Positions 8,127 through 15,919 of a stretch of 25,523 nt of DNA are shown here, one piece after another; position 1 is the first letter of the stretch, and each line of letters begins with the position of its first letter. The DNA is from an uncultured Dorea sp. (GTDB lineage: Bacteria; Bacillota; Clostridia; Lachnospirales; Lachnospiraceae): assembly GCF_934294775.1 (NCBI RefSeq), contig NZ_CAKRAH010000039.1:1-25523 (forward strand), given 5' to 3'. The position numbers and the translations under genes are program-made. The notes under the pieces were generated by a model. That model was not told the DNA's origin and searched no databases. It saw only the letters and a program-made list of their open reading frames with translations.

Positions 8127-8666
8127 TTATAGAATTTTCTGTAGAATCCCCTGTATTTCACATAGAGTATCCGCAAAATGTATTCCTTCCTGTTTCTCCT
8201 CAGAAGACAGATCCATATCTATCATATGCAGGAGGAGCTGCTTCAGGCTGTCATAATATCCATTCAGGTTATAAAGAATGCACGGCGCCTCAAGATGCTT
8301 TAAAGACACCTTTGACATTACCTCGGTAATCTCTTCCAGTGTTCCGGTGCCTCCCGGGAACGCAATGAAAGCATCTCCGAGTTCTATCATCTTCGCCTTC
8401 CGTTCTTCCATATCTTTCGTAATGATCAGTTCTGTAATCTCATCATACACAAAACCTGCATCCACAAAGAACTGTGGCTCCACGCCTGTTACTTTTCCAC
8501 CTGCCTGTAATACACTTTCCGCCAGTTCCCCCATTAATCCGGATTTTGAACCTCCGTATACGAGAGCATTCCCGCTTTCTCCTATCCATTTTCCAAGTGC
8601 TCTCACAGACTCTTTTAATGCCGGATCGTTTCCTTCATTTGCGCCAAGATATACTGTAATATTCAT
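8127..8666 (-). CDS. LOG family protein (TIGR00730-type phosphoribohydrolase)
   Basis: A 179-aa Rossmann-like protein of the LOG / lysine-decarboxylase-like family. Characterised members release the base from nucleoside 5'-monophosphates (cytokinin riboside 5'-monophosphate phosphoribohydrolase activity); the physiological substrate in gut Firmicutes is not known. Evidence is the nucleotide-binding loop GGSKSGLMG (residues 38-46) and the family signature PGGTGTLEE (104-112), which carries the catalytic Glu region. An upstream basic segment MEERKAKM (86-93) contains the expected Arg. Older annotations call such proteins lysine decarboxylases, which is not supported. The ATG is preceded by AAAGGA. 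It follows the CPBP gene by 73 nt and has its own extended -10 promoter in that gap. Confidence 0.92.
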   Translation of the reverse strand: MNITVYLGANEGNDPALKESVRALGKWIGESGNALVYGGSKSGLMGELAESVLQAGGKVTGVEPQFFVDAGFVYDEITELIITKDMEERKAKMIELGDAFIAFPGGTGTLEEITEVMSKVSLKHLEAPCILYNLNGYYDSLKQLLLHMIDMDLSSEEKQEGIHFADTLCEIQGILQKIL

Positions 8667-8701
8667 TTTCGTTTTCCTTTCGATGTCTATATATTTATTC
8701 C

Positions 8702-8710
8702 ATTATATCA
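8702..8710 (-). promoter_or_regulatory. Predicted extended -10 promoter of the LOG gene
   Basis: TG-A-TATAAT on the minus strand is a full extended -10 element, 36 nt before the LOG start codon. No -35 is present at 17-18 nt, which is tolerated with an extended -10. Readthrough from the CPBP gene is also possible. Confidence 0.55.
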
Positions 8711-8739
8711 TATCTGAAGGATTCTGGGCTCAACACTGC

Positions 8740-9630
8740 TTATTTCATAAGTGCCTCTATTCCCATTCCGATGAAAAACAGCAGATATGCCACGCTCCCT
8801 ACACTGCATAGTTCCCGTTTCCATTCAAATGTTTCTTCCTTCTCCTTCATGGAAACAAACATCGACTTTCTACATTTCACAAAAATAATAACGGCTGCAA
8901 TTGTAAAAACGATCTGTATCACCGCAATAACTTCCGGTATGCTTTTTAACGTCTGCGGTGCGACTACACTGCCCCACATATTATATGCCATATGGATATA
9001 GACCGCATTTCTTACTTTTCCTGTCTGGATCACGATATTAGAACACACAACAGCAAGTAAGATTGTGTAAAACATCTGTTCAAAATTGGCATGAAACACC
9101 CCGAACATTATGCTGCTGATCAGGATCGCCGGTGCTTTTCCGTATGGAAGCAGCCTTTCCAATAACACTTTTCTGAATAATAATTCTTCCATAAGCGGCG
9201 CTATGACAGCCACACATATAATAATTACAACCGGTGGCGCTGCATTTACCAGTTCTTCTACCAGTCCGGCATTTGCCTCTTTTTGGCCGATTATTCTCGC
9301 AAATACAATCATCAAACCTCTGCTCAAAAGTGAAATAACCGGTGAGAATCCCATCAGGAATACAAAATATTTTATTCCCTCAGCTATAGAAAATGCTTTT
9401 CCCATTGATATTTCCTGTATTGGTTTCTTATCTACTATGTGTGAAAATAACCAGAACAACACAAAATATCCGATGCTGTTACAGCCTAACAATACAAATC
9501 TCATAAGTGCACCATCTATATATAATGGTAACATTTTCACTATTTGATTTATCAGTAATATCAGCAATGTTGTTCCGATCATACTTCCAAGCAATGCAAA
9601 ACACAGCTTACTCATTCTTTTTATCTTCAT
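8740..9630 (-). CDS. CPBP family intramembrane metalloprotease-like protein
   Basis: A 296-aa multi-spanning membrane protein with the CPBP (CAAX protease / bacteriocin-processing, Abi) domain. The three active-site motifs are intact: EExxxR with Glu148, Glu149 and Arg153; FxxxH with Phe176 and His180; HxxxN with His213 and Asn217. Hydrophobic segments fall around residues 10-30, 45-64, 88-112, 130-147, 166-180, 185-203 and in the last 70 residues. In other bacteria members cleave prenylated or peptide substrates or confer self-immunity to bacteriocins; the substrate here is unknown and no bacteriocin gene is visible. The ATG has AAAGGTGG about 9 nt upstream. Operator-like repeats lie just upstream. 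Confidence 0.9.
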   Translation of the reverse strand: MKIKRMSKLCFALLGSMIGTTLLILLINQIVKMLPLYIDGALMRFVLLGCNSIGYFVLFWLFSHIVDKKPIQEISMGKAFSIAEGIKYFVFLMGFSPVISLLSRGLMIVFARIIGQKEANAGLVEELVNAAPPVVIIICVAVIAPLMEELLFRKVLLERLLPYGKAPAILISSIMFGVFHANFEQMFYTILLAVVCSNIVIQTGKVRNAVYIHMAYNMWGSVVAPQTLKSIPEVIAVIQIVFTIAAVIIFVKCRKSMFVSMKEKEETFEWKRELCSVGSVAYLLFFIGMGIEALMK

Positions 9631-9653
9631 TATTTTTCCACCTTTCTTTCTCC

Positions 9654-9722
9654 TGCATATTTGGGCATACTTTAGTATACAGAGAATCTGTTATTGACAT
9701 TTTTCCTGCATACTTAGGTATA
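9654..9722 (-). promoter_or_regulatory. Operator-like repeats upstream of the CPBP gene
   Basis: Two 16-nt elements agreeing at 13 positions, consensus TGCATAYTTRGGYATA, lie at 9654-9669 and 9707-9722. A third, near-palindromic element GCATAC-TTTA-GTATAC lies at 9665-9680 and covers a minus-strand TATACT (9674-9679) that could be the CPBP -10. No convincing -35 accompanies it. The arrangement resembles regulator binding sites, but the regulator is not known. Confidence 0.4.
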
Positions 9723-9773
9723 AAAAAAGTATAGTACTGTTTACTCAATTTCGTAAACAATACCATACTTTTT
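9722..9773 (-). terminator. Intrinsic terminator of leuS
   Basis: Arms 9753-9773 and 9724-9744 form a 21-bp stem around an 8-nt loop, with a run of seven T at the 3' end on the minus strand, about 50 nt after the leuS stop. Two positions are G-U pairs in the minus-strand RNA but A-C mismatches in the plus-strand RNA, so the stem favours the leuS direction. Confidence 0.85.
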
Positions 9774-9824
9774 CAACCAATGCAAACTTTACAACAAATG
9801 CCGTAATTATTACATTTTATTTTT

Positions 9825-12254
9825 TTATTTCATTACAATATTAATGATCTTCTTCGGAACATAGATCTCTTTGATCACATTTCCAGTTAACTTATCAGCA
9901 ATTGCTTCTTTACCTGCTGCAAGTGCTTCTTCTTTGGAAGCCTCTGCTGAAATCTCGATAACTGCTTTTGTCTTTCCGTTGATCTGTACTGGAACTTTGA
10001 TCTCGTCATCTTTCATAGCATTCTCGTCGTATTTTGGCCATCCAGCTTTGAATACGCTCTCTGTATGTCCCAGTTCTTCCCACAGTTCCTCTGCAACGTG
10101 TGGTGCAAATGGTGACAGAAGAACTGCCATGGTAGATAATGTCTCTTTGTCGATTCCGCCTTCTTTCTTAGCGATCTCGATCAGTTTGTTATTGTGCTCC
10201 ATGAATGCTGAGATTACAGTATTCAGGCTGAAGCTTTCCAGACGTGTTGTTACGTCGTATACCAGCTTATGGCGCTCTTTGATCATCTCTTTTGTTGCTG
10301 TGATGTCTGCATCTTTGCTGTCCATAACAAGGTTCCATACACGTTTCAGGAAACGGTTAACACCATCGATTCCTCTGTCATCCCACTCAGCATCTAACTC
10401 CGGTGGTCCAACGAAGAGTTCGTACATTCTTAAGGAGTCGCATCCATAGTCTTTTACCAGATCATCCGGTGATACGACATTTCCTTTTGATTTACTCATC
10501 TTGATACCATTCTTACCAGTGATCATTCCCTGGTTAAACAGTTTGTGGAATGGCTCATCAAAATCTACAACTCCGATATCATATAAGAACTTGGTGTAGA
10601 AACGAGAGTACAGAAGATGAAGTACTGCATGTTCTACTCCTCCGATATACATATCTACCGGAAGCATCTCATCTGCTTTTTCTCTTGATACGAGTTCTTT
10701 ATCATTGTGGTTATCTACGTAACGCAGGAAGTACCATGAAGATCCTGCCCACTGTGGCATTGTGTTTGTCTCTCTCTTTGCATCAGCTCCGCACTGAGGG
10801 CACTTACAGTTTACCCACTCATCGATTGCAGCAAGTGGAGATTCACCTGTTCCTGTAGGCTCATAAGATTCTACTTCTGGCAGGCGCAGTGGAAGTTCTT
10901 CTTCCGGTACCGGTACATTTCCACATTTTGGACAATGTACGATCGGGATTGGTTCTCCCCAGTATCTCTGACGTGAGAATACCCAGTCACGCAGTTTGAA
11001 GTTCACTGTCGCACGTCCGATTCCACGCTCTTCGATCATATGCGGAGCTTCTTTCTTTAATACAGAAGATTCCTGTCCGTTCCATTCTCCGGAATTGATC
11101 ATAGTTCCGACAGCATCTGTGTAAGCCTCTGTCATGTTCTCGATCTCTTTACCGTCTTTTGCGATTACCTGGATAATCGGGATATTAAACTTTGTAGCAA
11201 ATTCAAAGTCACGGTCATCGTGAGCAGGTACACACATGATTGCTCCTGTACCATAATCAGCAAGTACATAATCAGACAGCCAGATCGGAACTTTTGCTCC
11301 GTTGATCGGGTTGATCGCATAGCTTCCTGTGAATACACCAGTCTTTTCTTTATCCTGCATACGGTCTACGTTAGACTTCATAGAAGCATCGTAAATGTAC
11401 TGTTCTACTGCTTCTCTTGTCTCATCGTTTGCAAGACTCTTAGCCAGTTCATGCTCCGGAGCCAGAACCATGAATGTTGCTCCGTATAATGTATCTGGTC
11501 TTGTTGTATATACAGTGATCTTTTCCTCTCTTCCGTCTACAGGGAAATCAACCTCTGCTCCGTAAGATTTTCCGATCCAGTCAGCCTGCATCTTTTTAAC
11601 CTTCTCTGGCCAGTCCAGTTTATCCAGATCATTTAACAGTCTGTCTGCATATTTTGTGATTTTCAACATCCACTGACGTAAATTCTTCTTTGTAACTTCA
11701 GCGCCGCAGCGTTCACATTTTCCACCAACTACTTCTTCATTTGCAAGACCTGTCTTACAAGAAGGGCACCAGTTGATTGGGAATTCTTTCTCATAAGCAA
11801 GACCTTCTTTGAACATCTTAACGAAGATCCACTGTGTCCATTTGTAGAAATTCGGATCTGTTGTGTTCACTTCTCTGTCCCAGTCGTAAAGAGCTGCAAT
11901 CTCATTGATCTGACGCTTGATATTCTTGATGTTGGCAGCTGTTGAAATCTCCGGATGAACTCCCATCTTGATAGCGTAGTTCTCAGCCGGAAGTCCGAAT
12001 GCATCCCATCCCATTGGATGAATGATGTAGTAACCCTGCTGTAATTTATAACGGCTCCATACGTCGGAGATTACATAACCTCTCCAGTGACCTACGTGAA
12101 GTCCGTTTCCTGATGGATATGGGAACATATCCAGACAGTAATATTTTTCTTTCTTATTTCCATTTTCATCATACTGGACGTTTACCGGGTTTTCTTCCCA
12201 TTTTTCACGCCACTTTTTTTCAATTGCCTTATGATTATAAGGGATCTTTGACAT
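9825..12254 (-). CDS. leuS: Leucyl-tRNA synthetase
   Basis: Leucyl-tRNA synthetase (809 aa, normal for the bacterial form) attaches leucine to tRNA-Leu in the cytoplasm. The class I signatures are present: the HIGH-type motif HVGH in GNGLHVGHWRGY near residue 50, and KMSKS in GIKMSKSKGNVVSPDD. The inserted CP1 editing domain carries the TTRPDTLYGATF threonine-rich stretch. Two cysteine pairs (CPSC...CERC and CPKC) and a further CKCPQC suggest zinc sites. The C-terminal anticodon-binding and LeuS-specific domains are complete. The start is fixed by AGGAGG about 9 nt upstream of the ATG. A T-box leader controls the gene, and a terminator follows it. Confidence 0.98.
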   Translation of the reverse strand: MSKIPYNHKAIEKKWREKWEENPVNVQYDENGNKKEKYYCLDMFPYPSGNGLHVGHWRGYVISDVWSRYKLQQGYYIIHPMGWDAFGLPAENYAIKMGVHPEISTAANIKNIKRQINEIAALYDWDREVNTTDPNFYKWTQWIFVKMFKEGLAYEKEFPINWCPSCKTGLANEEVVGGKCERCGAEVTKKNLRQWMLKITKYADRLLNDLDKLDWPEKVKKMQADWIGKSYGAEVDFPVDGREEKITVYTTRPDTLYGATFMVLAPEHELAKSLANDETREAVEQYIYDASMKSNVDRMQDKEKTGVFTGSYAINPINGAKVPIWLSDYVLADYGTGAIMCVPAHDDRDFEFATKFNIPIIQVIAKDGKEIENMTEAYTDAVGTMINSGEWNGQESSVLKKEAPHMIEERGIGRATVNFKLRDWVFSRQRYWGEPIPIVHCPKCGNVPVPEEELPLRLPEVESYEPTGTGESPLAAIDEWVNCKCPQCGADAKRETNTMPQWAGSSWYFLRYVDNHNDKELVSREKADEMLPVDMYIGGVEHAVLHLLYSRFYTKFLYDIGVVDFDEPFHKLFNQGMITGKNGIKMSKSKGNVVSPDDLVKDYGCDSLRMYELFVGPPELDAEWDDRGIDGVNRFLKRVWNLVMDSKDADITATKEMIKERHKLVYDVTTRLESFSLNTVISAFMEHNNKLIEIAKKEGGIDKETLSTMAVLLSPFAPHVAEELWEELGHTESVFKAGWPKYDENAMKDDEIKVPVQINGKTKAVIEISAEASKEEALAAGKEAIADKLTGNVIKEIYVPKKIINIVMK

Positions 12255-12289
12255 TTTTTCATCCTCCTGTTTTTTATATGGTAACTAAA

Positions 12290-12606
12290 TAAAAAAAGCC
12301 TCTCATCTCATTTTAACCTAAGAGACGAAAAGGCTTGTATTCCGTGGTACCACTCTTTTTCACCTGACATGATCTGCCAGATGCACTCATTGATCTTCTG
12401 TAACGGGAAGTTCCCGCTTCTGCCTATGCAATCTTTGATTCACAGTGACTCTTGTTCTGTATAGCACTGTCACTCTCTCCTGATCTGTTCAGCAAAAGAA
12501 CTCTGAGGCGAGTTCGGAGTCTTTTGTCAGCTGCCTCGCACCATCCGGCAGTTCTCTTGATAACGCTGGACCCTTAATACTCCTCTTCTGCGTCTTTCCA
12601 ATATTC
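12290..12606 (-). ncRNA. T-box leader (leucine) of leuS
   Basis: The minus-strand leader between the leuS promoter and gene has the features of a T-box riboswitch that senses uncharged tRNA. The specifier loop has GAA-CTC-GCC with the leucine codon CUC at 12512-12510. The stem I apical part contains CCGGATGGTGCGAGGC. The T-box itself, GAGTGGTACCACGG, lies at 12355-12342 and would pair with the tRNA acceptor end. It is followed by the leader terminator. The codon agrees with the gene it controls, so uncharged tRNA-Leu should favour readthrough. Confidence 0.93.
12292..12338 (-). terminator. Leader terminator of the leuS T-box
   Basis: On the minus strand the segment beginning AAGCCTTTTCGTCTC pairs with GAGATGAGAGGCTT and ends in seven T. 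It lies immediately after the T-box sequence, so the antiterminator that includes the T-box competes with this hairpin. Confidence 0.88.
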
Positions 12607-12612
12607 TTCATT

Positions 12613-12641
12613 ATTATAAGAAGAATGTTAAAATAAGTCAA
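12613..12641 (-). promoter_or_regulatory. Sigma-A promoter of the leuS operon leader
   Basis: TTGACT (-35) and a perfect TATAAT (-10) are separated by exactly 17 nt on the minus strand. The predicted start near 12606 gives a leader of about 350 nt, which matches the T-box architecture. Confidence 0.85.
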
Positions 12642-12907
12642 GACCTGTCTCCAAGAAAGTGTATAAAATCCCCCTCAAAGTTAGCGTTCACGGCTTCCAT
12701 GGAAACGGCAGCTTTTCGTCCTGCAAGAAAAATTTCTTCAAATTGAAATTTTCATATTGTACAATAATGATTGTATATTTTGCTAAAAAAATTGTCAGAA
12801 AATTCATTTTTTTAGTTGTTCTTACCAGTTTCTTAGTGTATAATAGAGTTAAGCAATTACTACTGATGTAGATCAGTAAATATGATACATAAAGGAGAGT
12901 GTTTACC
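12642..12907. other. Intergenic region between divergent leuS and the P-loop gene
   Basis: This AT-rich spacer has the leuS promoter at its left end and the promoter of the + strand gene at its right end. A perfect 10-bp inverted repeat, CTAAAAAAAT (12783-12792) and ATTTTTTTAG (12806-12815), abuts the -35 of the + strand promoter. The short minus-strand open frame running through it has no ribosome binding site and crosses the promoters, so I do not call it a gene. Confidence 0.6.
12816..12844 (+). promoter_or_regulatory. Predicted promoter of the P-loop gene
   Basis: TTGTTC and TATAAT are separated by exactly 17 nt on the + strand. The start would fall near 12851, about 57 nt before the ATG. 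Confidence 0.7.
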
Positions 12908-13330
12908 ATGGTTTATTTATTAGCAGGTCCTAAAGGAACAGGAAAAACACAACAGATGATCGAGCAGGCCAACGCGGCTGCAAAAAAATGTAACGGAAAT
13001 GTAGTATTTATCAAAAAGACACACCGTGATACAGCAAGTGTTAATTTTGATATCCGCACAATTTGTATGGATGATTTCCCAGCAATCACAAATATTGATG
13101 AATACATCGGATTTTTATATGGCATGTACAGTTCTAACCACGATATCGAGAGTGTATTTATTGATGGAATCTTAAAACATGCCGATATTTCACTGGATAA
13201 TATCCCGGCTTTTATTGAACGTTTAAAACAGCTTTCAAAAGAATGCGACATTGAATTCTATGTAAGTATCAGCGCAAGCAAAGAAGAACTTGCTGATATT
13301 AATACAGAAGGATGCAAGTATCTCAATTAA
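12908..13330 (+). CDS. Small P-loop NTPase-like protein of unknown function
   Basis: A 140-aa protein that I do not recognise as a named family. A perfect Walker A, GPKGTGKT, lies at residues 7-14 directly after a hydrophobic beta strand. A second strand NVVFIKKTHRDT follows around residues 31-42, and ESVFIDG at 81-87 looks like a Walker B with Asp86. This order resembles a minimal RecA- or thymidine-kinase-like P-loop fold, but there is no zinc site or lasso motif, so thymidine kinase is not supported. The start is the ATG at 12908 with GGAGAG upstream; an in-frame GTG at 12899 overlaps that ribosome binding site. It has its own promoter and terminator, so it is monocistronic and its neighbours give no clue to its job. 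Confidence 0.85.
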   Translation: MVYLLAGPKGTGKTQQMIEQANAAAKKCNGNVVFIKKTHRDTASVNFDIRTICMDDFPAITNIDEYIGFLYGMYSSNHDIESVFIDGILKHADISLDNIPAFIERLKQLSKECDIEFYVSISASKEELADINTEGCKYLN

Positions 13331-13365
13331 TCCTTCACTTCTATAGTCATGAATTATGAAATTCC

Positions 13366-13400
13366 CAGCAGTCCATACGAATGGACTGCTGTTTTATTTT
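13366..13400 (+). terminator. Intrinsic terminator of the P-loop gene
   Basis: A perfect 11-bp stem CAGCAGTCCAT / ATGGACTGCTG with loop ACGA is followed by TTTTATTTTT, 35 nt after the stop codon. A clear rho-independent terminator. Confidence 0.92.
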
Positions 13401-13502
13401 TACCGAAAAAGGTAAAATATTCCACAAAGTGAATCATATAGATTGCAAAAGCGGTTTTTCAGGCACACTCTGGAAGCACAGGATGCAATATCTTTAAATA
13501 TG

Positions 13503-13511
13503 TGTTATAAT
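13503..13511 (+). promoter_or_regulatory. Predicted extended -10 promoter of the CapA-like gene
   Basis: TG-T-TATAAT is a complete extended -10 element. The -35 position has only a poor match. The predicted leader of about 100 nt contains a 7-bp inverted repeat (GTGAGTA at 13550-13556 with TACTCAC at 13573-13579). Confidence 0.55.
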
Positions 13512-13616
13512 GATGTTGTTCGTCTGACATTCTACGACAGACAGCAGCCGTGAGTAACAACAAAACCCTTGATACTCACTACATTTTATTACCATAAAAA
13601 CAAAGGAAAAAGTTAT

Positions 13617-14837
13617 ATGAGTGGAATCAAAGATACGAAAAGGAAACGAGAACAACGCTTAAGAAGGCGCAAGATCCAGCGTCTGATATTGATCGTCGTT
13701 ATGGTAGTGGCAATCATCGCCCTGGCTCTTCTTATCCGTTCAGCAGTAAGATCTGCAGCAAACAAATTTTCCAATAAAGCTGCAAAGTCTTCTGTTACTA
13801 CTTCCGCAGACAAAACTACCGGATCAAAAAAGGCAAAAAAGAAGCAGACAACCACTTCTTCCAGCTCTTACAATGCACAGCTTGATACTGTAACGCTAAA
13901 AAAGAAGGGGAAAAATCAAAAGAAATCAGACAGTGTTTCTCTTACCATCAGTTCTGCCGGTGACTGTACCCTCGGTACAGATGAGAATTTCAGTTACACC
14001 TCCAGTCTAAATGCTTACTATGATCTATATGGTGCAGATTACTTTTTCAAACATGTAAAATCCATATTTGAAAAAGATGATCTTTCCATCGTGAACATGG
14101 AAGGTACATTGACGGAAGAAACTACACGCGAGCTGAAAACTTATGCATTCAAAGGCCCTGTCGAATACGCATCTATTCTGTCAGGAAGCTCTATAGAAGC
14201 CGCTAACCTTGCGAATAACCACAGTTCTGATTACGGAGTAAAAAGCTACTCTGATACCATCAAGGCTTTGGAAGATGCAGGCGTCTCTACCTTTGGATAT
14301 AACCGTATTAAGATTTTTAAGATCAAAGGCGTGAAAGTCGGCGTAACCGGTATCTACGAACTGGAAGATCATCAGGACCGTGCCACCCAGGTAAAGGAAA
14401 ATATCAAGGCTCTGAAAAAAGCAGGTGCCCAGATTATCATCATCAATTTCCACTGGGGTGCTGAAAAAGTATATGTCCCGGACGAAAACCAGAAAGCCCT
14501 GGCGCATCTTGCGATTGATGAAGGTGCTGATCTTGTAATCGGCCACCATCCACATGTACTCGAGGGCGTCGAAAAATACAAAGGCAAATATATCGCTTAC
14601 AGTCTCGGAAACTTCTGCTTTGGCGGAAATTCCAATCCGGAAGATACCGACAGTATGATTGTTCAGCAGACATTTACCATTAAAAATGGAAAATTAACAA
14701 AGAGCAGTAAATTAAAAATCATTCCTTGCTCCATCACTTCATCCAGCGGATACAACGACTACTGTCCTGCTCCTCTGACCGGAAGTGAGAAAAAACGGGT
14801 ATTAAAGAAAGTAGAAAAATACAGCGAAGGATTATAA
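13617..14837 (+). CDS. Membrane-anchored CapA family (PGA_cap) protein
   Basis: A 406-aa protein with the CapA/PGA_cap domain, a calcineurin-like metallophosphoesterase fold found in poly-gamma-glutamate capsule proteins and in many uncharacterised surface proteins. The N-terminus is very basic (KRKREQRLRRRK) and is followed by one hydrophobic anchor (about residues 21-42), then a Ser/Thr/Lys-rich linker to about residue 105. This suggests an extracellular domain held at the membrane. Metal-site motifs follow in order: GD at Asp116, NMEG at 160-163, NNH at 200-202, HWG at His279, and GHHPHV at 309-314. The ATG at 13617 has AAAGGA 9 nt upstream; a TTG 48 nt earlier is less likely. No capB/capC synthesis genes are nearby, so a capsule role is not implied. 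Confidence 0.9.
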   Translation: MSGIKDTKRKREQRLRRRKIQRLILIVVMVVAIIALALLIRSAVRSAANKFSNKAAKSSVTTSADKTTGSKKAKKKQTTTSSSSYNAQLDTVTLKKKGKNQKKSDSVSLTISSAGDCTLGTDENFSYTSSLNAYYDLYGADYFFKHVKSIFEKDDLSIVNMEGTLTEETTRELKTYAFKGPVEYASILSGSSIEAANLANNHSSDYGVKSYSDTIKALEDAGVSTFGYNRIKIFKIKGVKVGVTGIYELEDHQDRATQVKENIKALKKAGAQIIIINFHWGAEKVYVPDENQKALAHLAIDEGADLVIGHHPHVLEGVEKYKGKYIAYSLGNFCFGGNSNPEDTDSMIVQQTFTIKNGKLTKSSKLKIIPCSITSSSGYNDYCPAPLTGSEKKRVLKKVEKYSEGL

Positions 14838-14861
14838 TGCAACGAACTTGCATGCTTTGGC

Positions 14862-14913
14862 AAAAAAAAGATATGGTTGAAAATCAAAAATAATTTTCAA
14901 CCATATCTTTTTT
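14862..14913. terminator. Bidirectional terminator between the CapA and AEC genes
   Basis: A perfect 15-bp stem (14870-14884 with 14893-14907) and an 8-nt loop are flanked by a run of A on the left and a run of T on the right. It can terminate both the + strand CapA gene and the minus-strand AEC gene, which end toward each other. Confidence 0.88.
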
Positions 14914-14983
14914 ATTTCCCAATTTCATCTTATAGTTCCTTACAGTATTGACAACTGATATTGTCTTATAACTGTATTTCATG

Positions 14984-15919
14984 CTATCCAATCATCATCT
15001 CATACAACAATACCATCACCGGCATCGTTACAATACAGAATACCACAGACATCACATTGATCACACTTGCATACTTCGAATCTTTCTTATAGATCTGCGA
15101 AAGCTGTGTAACCATCGCTGCCGCCGGCGCTGCTGTTGCAATGAGGACAATCATCAGAATATATTCCGCATCCTTATGTATTCCCATTCTCTCCAGGCCG
15201 GCAAATGAAACCGCTGCAATCACCGGAAATACAATCAGACGGATCAGACAAATCAGATACGGCCTCTTCTGGCCAAATACCCATTTCAGATCCACGTCTC
15301 CGATGACCATACCGATAACCATCATACTGGCCGGACTGATCATATCACCAAATCCGCTGACACAGCTGTCTATCACAGATGGCAGCCTGATTTCCAGCGC
15401 AAATAATACGATACCGGTCAACATTGCGATCACATTTGGATTGGTTATGATCTTGCGGATATTTATATCCTTTTCCTGACCGATGAGTTTCACACCGTGT
15501 GTCCACATAAGAACCGTCTGTACCAGGATGAACGCCGTTGTATAGAATACCCATTCTTCTCCCAGCACAGCTGATACAAGCGGGATTACAAGATATCCCG
15601 CATTGGTATAGATAATGGATGCCTTTTCAATACTATTAAAGTGAAACACTTTTGACAATGCAGCTGTTCCTGCGATCAGTACGATATGTACGATCACAGA
15701 CATTCCGATTGCAATTAACAGTCCCCTGATCTTATCATCCGTCAATTCAATCTGAAAAGCATGCACCACCACACAAGGATTGCAGATATATACAACCATG
15801 TTAGAGATGATGCGGCTGTCTTCCGTCTTAAAAAGTCCGATGCGGACAACGGCAAATCCAACCGCCATCGTTAAAAACATGGCCAGTATCTGCTCAGCGA
15901 GAAGTATACTAATCTCCAT
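14984..15919 (-). CDS. AEC family transporter (auxin efflux carrier-type permease)
   Basis: A 311-aa membrane protein of the AEC (auxin efflux carrier / malate permease) family, with about ten hydrophobic segments in the usual two halves of five. Family features are visible: NPCVV in the first half, the TNAGYLVIPL stretch near residues 105-114, the short loop at mid-protein, and the second-half ASMMVIGMVIGDVDL. Bacterial members export or take up organic acids such as malate; the substrate here cannot be read from sequence. The ATG overlaps the end of the upstream 547-residue gene by 11 nt, with an AGAGGA ribosome binding site inside that gene, so translation is probably coupled. Confidence 0.92.
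   Translation of the reverse strand: MEISILLAEQILAMFLTMAVGFAVVRIGLFKTEDSRIISNMVVYICNPCVVVHAFQIELTDDKIRGLLIAIGMSVIVHIVLIAGTAALSKVFHFNSIEKASIIYTNAGYLVIPLVSAVLGEEWVFYTTAFILVQTVLMWTHGVKLIGQEKDINIRKIITNPNVIAMLTGIVLFALEIRLPSVIDSCVSGFGDMISPASMMVIGMVIGDVDLKWVFGQKRPYLICLIRLIVFPVIAAVSFAGLERMGIHKDAEYILMIVLIATAAPAAAMVTQLSQIYKKDSKYASVINVMSVVFCIVTMPVMVLLYEMMIG

Noticed and set aside
12688..12909. Minus-strand open frame of 73 codons between leuS and the P-loop gene
   Set aside because: It crosses a promoter and an inverted repeat, has no convincing ribosome binding site and is AT-rich with no family feature.
13569..13616. Upstream TTG start for the CapA-like gene
   Set aside because: It lies in the leader hairpin region, and the ATG at 13617 has a well-spaced AAAGGA.
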